64,000 bases of DNA from Marinimicrococcus sp033875255 (lineage in GTDB: Bacteria; Pseudomonadota; Alphaproteobacteria; Geminicoccales; Geminicoccaceae), in assembly GCA_033875255.1 (NCBI GenBank), contig JAWZSN010000025.1, positions 1-64,000 of the forward strand, in the 5' to 3' direction. Both the position numbers and the translations under genes were made by a program. Positions 60,673 to 64,000 of this stretch are shown here, piece by piece; the first letter of the stretch is position 1, and each line of letters starts with the position of its first letter. Under the pieces are notes generated by a model. The model ran no database searches, was not told the DNA's origin, and saw nothing but the letters and a program-made list of their open reading frames with translations.

Positions 60673-61520
60673 GCAGCATACCCGCCCAGGGCCCGGGCCA
60701 GTGCCTCGAACTCGTCTAGGGAGAGGGTCTCGGCGCGGCGCTGCGGGTCGATGCCGGCCCGCTCGAGGAGCGGCTCCGGCGCGACGCCCAGGCTCTTCAG
60801 GCTCGATCGCAGCATCTTGCGCCGCTGGCCGAAGGCCGCCTGGGTCACCCGCTCGAGCAGGCGGCGCTCGGCGGCGGTGGGCAGGTCCGGGCGCGGCACC
60901 AGCCGGACGAGGCTGGAATGCACCTTGGGCGGCGGCACGAAGGAGGCGGGCGACAGGTCGAAGACGCGCTCGGCGCGGCACAGCCGCCGGGTCATGACGG
61001 CGAGTCTGCCATAATCGTCCGCGCCCTGCTGCGCCACCAGCCGCAGCACCACCTCCCGCTGGAACATCAAGGTGAGGGAGTGGAACAGCTCCAGCCGGCG
61101 ATACCAGCCGAGCAGCAGCTCCGTACCGACATTGTAGGGCAGGTTGGCCACCAGCCGCAGCTGGCCCTCCGGCGCCAGGCCGGCCGGGTCGAACCGCCGG
61201 GCATCGGCCTCGACGATCTCGAGACGGCCTCCGGACCACGAGACCAGCTCCTCGAGTGCCGCGATACAGCGCGCGTCGCGCTCCACCGCGATCACGCGGG
61301 CTGCACCCGCCTCGAGAATCGCCCGGGTGAGGCCGCCAGGGCCGGGACCGACCTCCAGCACCGTGCAGCCTTCGAGAGGTCCCGCCGCCCGGGCGATGCG
61401 CGCCAGGATCGACGGGTCGGTCAGGAAATGCTGGCCCAGCCGCTTGTCCGCCTGCAGGCCGTGCCGGCGGATGACCTCGCGCAGCGGCGGCAGCGGGGCA
61501 GGCGACGGAATCGCGGTCAA
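60660..61520 (-). CDS. rsmA: 16S rRNA dimethyladenosine transferase
   Basis: A 286-residue KsgA methyltransferase that dimethylates A1518 and A1519. Motifs are KRLGQHFLTDPSILARI, VLEVGPGPGGLTRAIL, NLPYNVGTELLL and AAFGQRRKMLRSSLKSL. It starts at TTG 61520, which overlaps the surA stop (TTGA). In many proteobacteria pdxA lies between surA and rsmA; here it is missing. Confidence 0.95.
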   Translation of the reverse strand: MTAIPSPAPLPPLREVIRRHGLQADKRLGQHFLTDPSILARIARAAGPLEGCTVLEVGPGPGGLTRAILEAGAARVIAVERDARCIAALEELVSWSGGRLEIVEADARRFDPAGLAPEGQLRLVANLPYNVGTELLLGWYRRLELFHSLTLMFQREVVLRLVAQQGADDYGRLAVMTRRLCRAERVFDLSPASFVPPPKVHSSLVRLVPRPDLPTAAERRLLERVTQAAFGQRRKMLRSSLKSLGVAPEPLLERAGIDPQRRAETLSLDEFEALARALGGYAAQGS

Positions 61521-62506
61521 AGGCGCACGTCGATATAGGCGTCGCGGCGCAGATTGCGGAGATAGCGGCTGGCCTGGCGCTCCAGCGCCTCGGATTCGAG
61601 CCGCTGGCGGGTGGCCTCGCGCGCCTGGGCGTCGGCCTCGCCGCTCCTGGCGGACGAGCGCCGGTCGTCGACGCGCAGGATGTGGATGCCCTGCGGGGTA
61701 CGCAGCGGCTCGGCGATCTGCCCGGCCTCGAGGCCGACCACCGCCGAGCGCAGCTCGGGCGCCAGCGAGCCCGCCGGGACCCAGCCCACCTGACCGCCGG
61801 CCTGGGCGCTGCGCGCTACCGAGATCTGCCGCGCCAGCTCCGCGAACTCGGCGCCGCTGCGCAGGGCCCGCACCAGATCGGCGGCGTCCTTCATCACCGC
61901 CGCTTCCTGCTCGGGCGCATAGACCGGCAGCAGGATCTCGGAAAGCAGCAGCTCGGCGCCGCCGCTCTGCCCGGCGCGCAGTGCGAGATCGACCTGCTCG
62001 CGGGTTACCACGACGCGCGAGCGCAGGTCGCGATTGACCACCTTGATCCAGGCCAGCTGGGCATGGATCTGCTCGCGCAGCGTGTCAGGCGCCAGCCCCC
62101 GTGCGCGCATCACCTCGACCAGCTGCTCCGGGCTCATCTGGTTGCGCTCGGCGATCGAGGCGAAGGCGCGGTCGATCTCCTCCTCCTCCACCTTGACGTT
62201 CTGGCGTTTGGCCTCCTGGAGCTGCAGCTGCTCGTCGATCAGGCCGCGCAGCACCTGCGCTGCCAGACGTCGTCTGGTCTCGGGGTCCTCGGGCAGGCCG
62301 CTGCTGACCGCGGCAAGCCCCACCCGCTCACTGAGATCGCGCGAGGTGATGACGCCGTCGTTGACCACGGCGACGATCCGCTGCGCCGTCGACTGGCCCG
62401 GCTGCTGGGCCGCCGCCGGCTGCACCGGCATGAGGCCGGCCGGGGCGAGGCCGGCAGAGGCGAGGAGGGCCGCGAGAAGGCGGGAGGGCAGGTTGAGGCG
62501 CGGCAC
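61517..62506 (-). CDS. surA: Periplasmic chaperone/peptidyl-prolyl isomerase SurA
   Basis: A protein of about 329 residues helping outer-membrane protein folding. There is a signal peptide (residues 1-33, cut near QPAAAQQ). The SurA N-terminal domain (RIVAVVNDGVITSRDLSERV) is followed by one parvulin domain (GAEFAELARQISVARSAQAG, GQVGWVPAGSLAPELRSAV). GTG 62506 has GGGAG about ten bases upstream. TTG 62527, overlapping the lptD stop (TTGA), is the alternative. It is coupled to lptD. Confidence 0.92.
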   Translation of the reverse strand: MPRLNLPSRLLAALLASAGLAPAGLMPVQPAAAQQPGQSTAQRIVAVVNDGVITSRDLSERVGLAAVSSGLPEDPETRRRLAAQVLRGLIDEQLQLQEAKRQNVKVEEEEIDRAFASIAERNQMSPEQLVEVMRARGLAPDTLREQIHAQLAWIKVVNRDLRSRVVVTREQVDLALRAGQSGGAELLLSEILLPVYAPEQEAAVMKDAADLVRALRSGAEFAELARQISVARSAQAGGQVGWVPAGSLAPELRSAVVGLEAGQIAEPLRTPQGIHILRVDDRRSSARSGEADAQAREATRQRLESEALERQASRYLRNLRRDAYIDVRL

Positions 62507-62523
62507 GCTGGCGATACTCCCGT

Positions 62524-64000
62524 TCAACTGCCGAAAAGACCGGTGCCGAGGCGCTGGGCCCCGAGCGTGGAGAGGCTGACGCGCACCTTGAAGGTGGTCG
62601 TGTCCTCGAGCTCGCCGGTGGTGGTTTTGCTCTGCTCGAGTCCGGCGGTGAGCGTCAGGCACGGATGGGTATAGACGAGGCCGACCATGTTGGACACGGT
62701 GGCCCCACGGTTCAGGTCGCGGCGGGTCTGGGCGCCGACGGCGAGCTCGTCGAGAAGCTGGACCCGCACGCCGGCCCGAAGCTCCTCGCGCGAGCGTGGG
62801 GCGAGCCCGGTCGGCTCGTCGGAGAGGCGCAGATAGCCCACGTCGAGGCGCAGCGCCGCCGGCCCGGCCGAGACGTTGACGTCGTTGCGGCGGAACTCGA
62901 GGTCGTTTTTGTCCGCGCGGAAGCGGTAGGAGAGATCGAGCCAGTCGCTCGGGCGGAAGTCGAGCCGGCCGACATAGTCCGAGAAGCTCCGGCCGATGCC
63001 GCTGTCCTCGGGCACCGTGTCGTCCTTCACGAACTGGTAGCTCTGGCCGAATACCCCGCCCACGCTCAGGCCGTTGGGGGCTATCGAGCTGAAGCGCAGG
63101 CCGTAGGCCACCCTGGTGCCCTCGTCGACCCGGTCGAGGCCCGGAAAGCGGCTGGGCTCGAAGAGGTTGGTCTCGTCGAACTCGAAGACCTGGCTGTCCT
63201 CGTTGGGGATCTTCTCCTCGCGGCCGCCTGTCGGGGTGGCGGTAAATGCCACGGCCGGCTCCAGCACATGCTGCCAGCTGCCGGTGTCGCCGATGAGCGG
63301 CCAGCTCCAGTCGAGGCTGGCGCGCGGCACGAAGCGCCCCTGGCTGTCCTTGCCGCCTTCATTGCTGAAGCTCTGCGGATCGCCGTCGATATTGTAGATG
63401 TCGCCGCGGCTGCTGAGCCGCAGCCGCCAAAGGTCGCCGATCGGCCCGACCCAGGGCAGCTCCCAGCCGAGCTCGGCCGAGAAGCGCCGCGTGTCGAGCC
63501 CCTCGGTGCGGGTCAGCGCGACGAAGCTGGTGTCGAAGGTGAGCTGCGAGCCCCACCTGAGCGGCGAGCTCTCGAGGGAGGCCTCGGCCAGCGGCAGCAC
63601 TACCGGGATGCGGCCCTGGCTGTCTTCCGGGCGCAGGCCCTGAAAGGCGTAGCTGTGCAGCGCAAGATAGTCGCGCCCCACTACCTGCTGCAGGTAGGCG
63701 TGGTTCTGGAGCACGTTCTGGCTCGAGATGTCGTAGCGCTTGAGGTAGCTGTCGTCGGAGGTCCAGGCGAGGTCGAAGCCGGCGTCCCACAGCCGGCCCG
63801 GCCGGTAACGCCCATCGGCCTCGACATGGCCGCGCACCTCCTTGCCGCCGTCGCTGCCGGGCTCCCGCTCATAGGGGTCGGTGCGGGTGATGCTGCCGCC
63901 CACCCGCGTCTCGCCGATCTCCCGCAGCTCGCGATACTCGCCGCCCAGCACGACGCCGGCCTGCGTCGTGAAGAGGGGGGTGAAGGTGAAGTCGCGGTTG
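62524..64000 (-). CDS. lptD: LPS-assembly protein LptD, C-terminal part
   Basis: The last 492 residues of the outer-membrane LPS translocon; the 5' end lies beyond the window. Alternating beta strands run throughout (SSRGDIYNIDG, WSWPLIGDTGSWQHVLEPAV, DYVGRLDFRPSDWLDLSYRF), as expected of the 26-strand barrel. The lptD-surA-rsmA order supports the assignment. A single Cys is seen late (THPCLTLTAGL). Its presence implies a lipopolysaccharide outer membrane. Confidence 0.93.
   Translation of the reverse strand, partial: NRDFTFTPLFTTQAGVVLGGEYRELREIGETRVGGSITRTDPYEREPGSDGGKEVRGHVEADGRYRPGRLWDAGFDLAWTSDDSYLKRYDISSQNVLQNHAYLQQVVGRDYLALHSYAFQGLRPEDSQGRIPVVLPLAEASLESSPLRWGSQLTFDTSFVALTRTEGLDTRRFSAELGWELPWVGPIGDLWRLRLSSRGDIYNIDGDPQSFSNEGGKDSQGRFVPRASLDWSWPLIGDTGSWQHVLEPAVAFTATPTGGREEKIPNEDSQVFEFDETNLFEPSRFPGLDRVDEGTRVAYGLRFSSIAPNGLSVGGVFGQSYQFVKDDTVPEDSGIGRSFSDYVGRLDFRPSDWLDLSYRFRADKNDLEFRRNDVNVSAGPAALRLDVGYLRLSDEPTGLAPRSREELRAGVRVQLLDELAVGAQTRRDLNRGATVSNMVGLVYTHPCLTLTAGLEQSKTTTGELEDTTTFKVRVSLSTLGAQRLGTGLFGS

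Overview
The window is a high-GC alphaproteobacterial chromosome segment. The order rpsT-dnaA-dnaN-recF-gyrB, with enoyl-CoA hydratase, mutM, ubiE, ubiB, coaBC and dut next to it, is typical of that class. The rpsF-rpsR-rplI, fabD-fabG-acpP-fabF-mltG-gmk and lptD-surA-rsmA clusters, a PhaR-type PHA regulator and a valine-degradation operon fit a Rhodospirillales-like, PHA-making heterotroph. I cannot name the genus.

Layout. 1-8130 is an accessory zone. It holds an IS110 fragment, a decayed IS256 element, a serralysin-type metalloprotease, a barnase-like secreted RNase followed by a barstar-HPRT fusion, a lipoprotein, decayed IS630 and IS481 transposases, and a small MITE-like repeat. 8150-13605 (minus) is a four-gene catabolic operon (M81 peptidase, gamma-glutamyltransferase, class III aminotransferase, SMP-30 hydrolase). 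13787-19940 carries a dehydrogenase, an AT-rich likely acquired gene, an EF-hand protein, a GNAT, a MocR regulator with a clear operator, and a DUF1127/PhzF pair. 19974-21596 is a decayed SDR plus glucoamylase pair. 21709-23259 encodes a binding-protein/TRIC channel fusion. 24370-30070 is a peptide ABC transporter operon with an acetyltransferase on the opposite strand inside it.

From 30247 the content is mostly core: an AGT-like aminotransferase, gyrB-recF-dnaN-dnaA, rpsT, an enoyl-CoA hydratase, mutM, ubiE-ubiB, coaBC-dut-Rrf2 regulator, an EamA transporter, an alpha/beta hydrolase, hemB, valine catabolism (acyl-CoA dehydrogenase, HIBYL-CoA hydrolase, mmsB), a MarR/LdtR regulator, phaR, ribosomal proteins, type II fatty-acid synthesis, mltG, gmk, rsmA, surA, and lptD running off the right edge.

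Most interesting. The barnase-like gene keeps all six barnase active-site residues. It is followed 25 bp later by a gene whose N-terminus is a barstar immunity domain fused in frame to hypoxanthine phosphoribosyltransferase. The barstar ribosome binding site and start region are tandemly duplicated across the end of the RNase gene. A secreted G-specific RNase tied to purine salvage is the best candidate here for an undescribed system. The SBP-TRIC channel fusion, a family of about 40-bp dispersed intergenic repeats and a MITE-like element are also worth attention. No tRNA, rRNA, CRISPR array or convincing oriC was seen.
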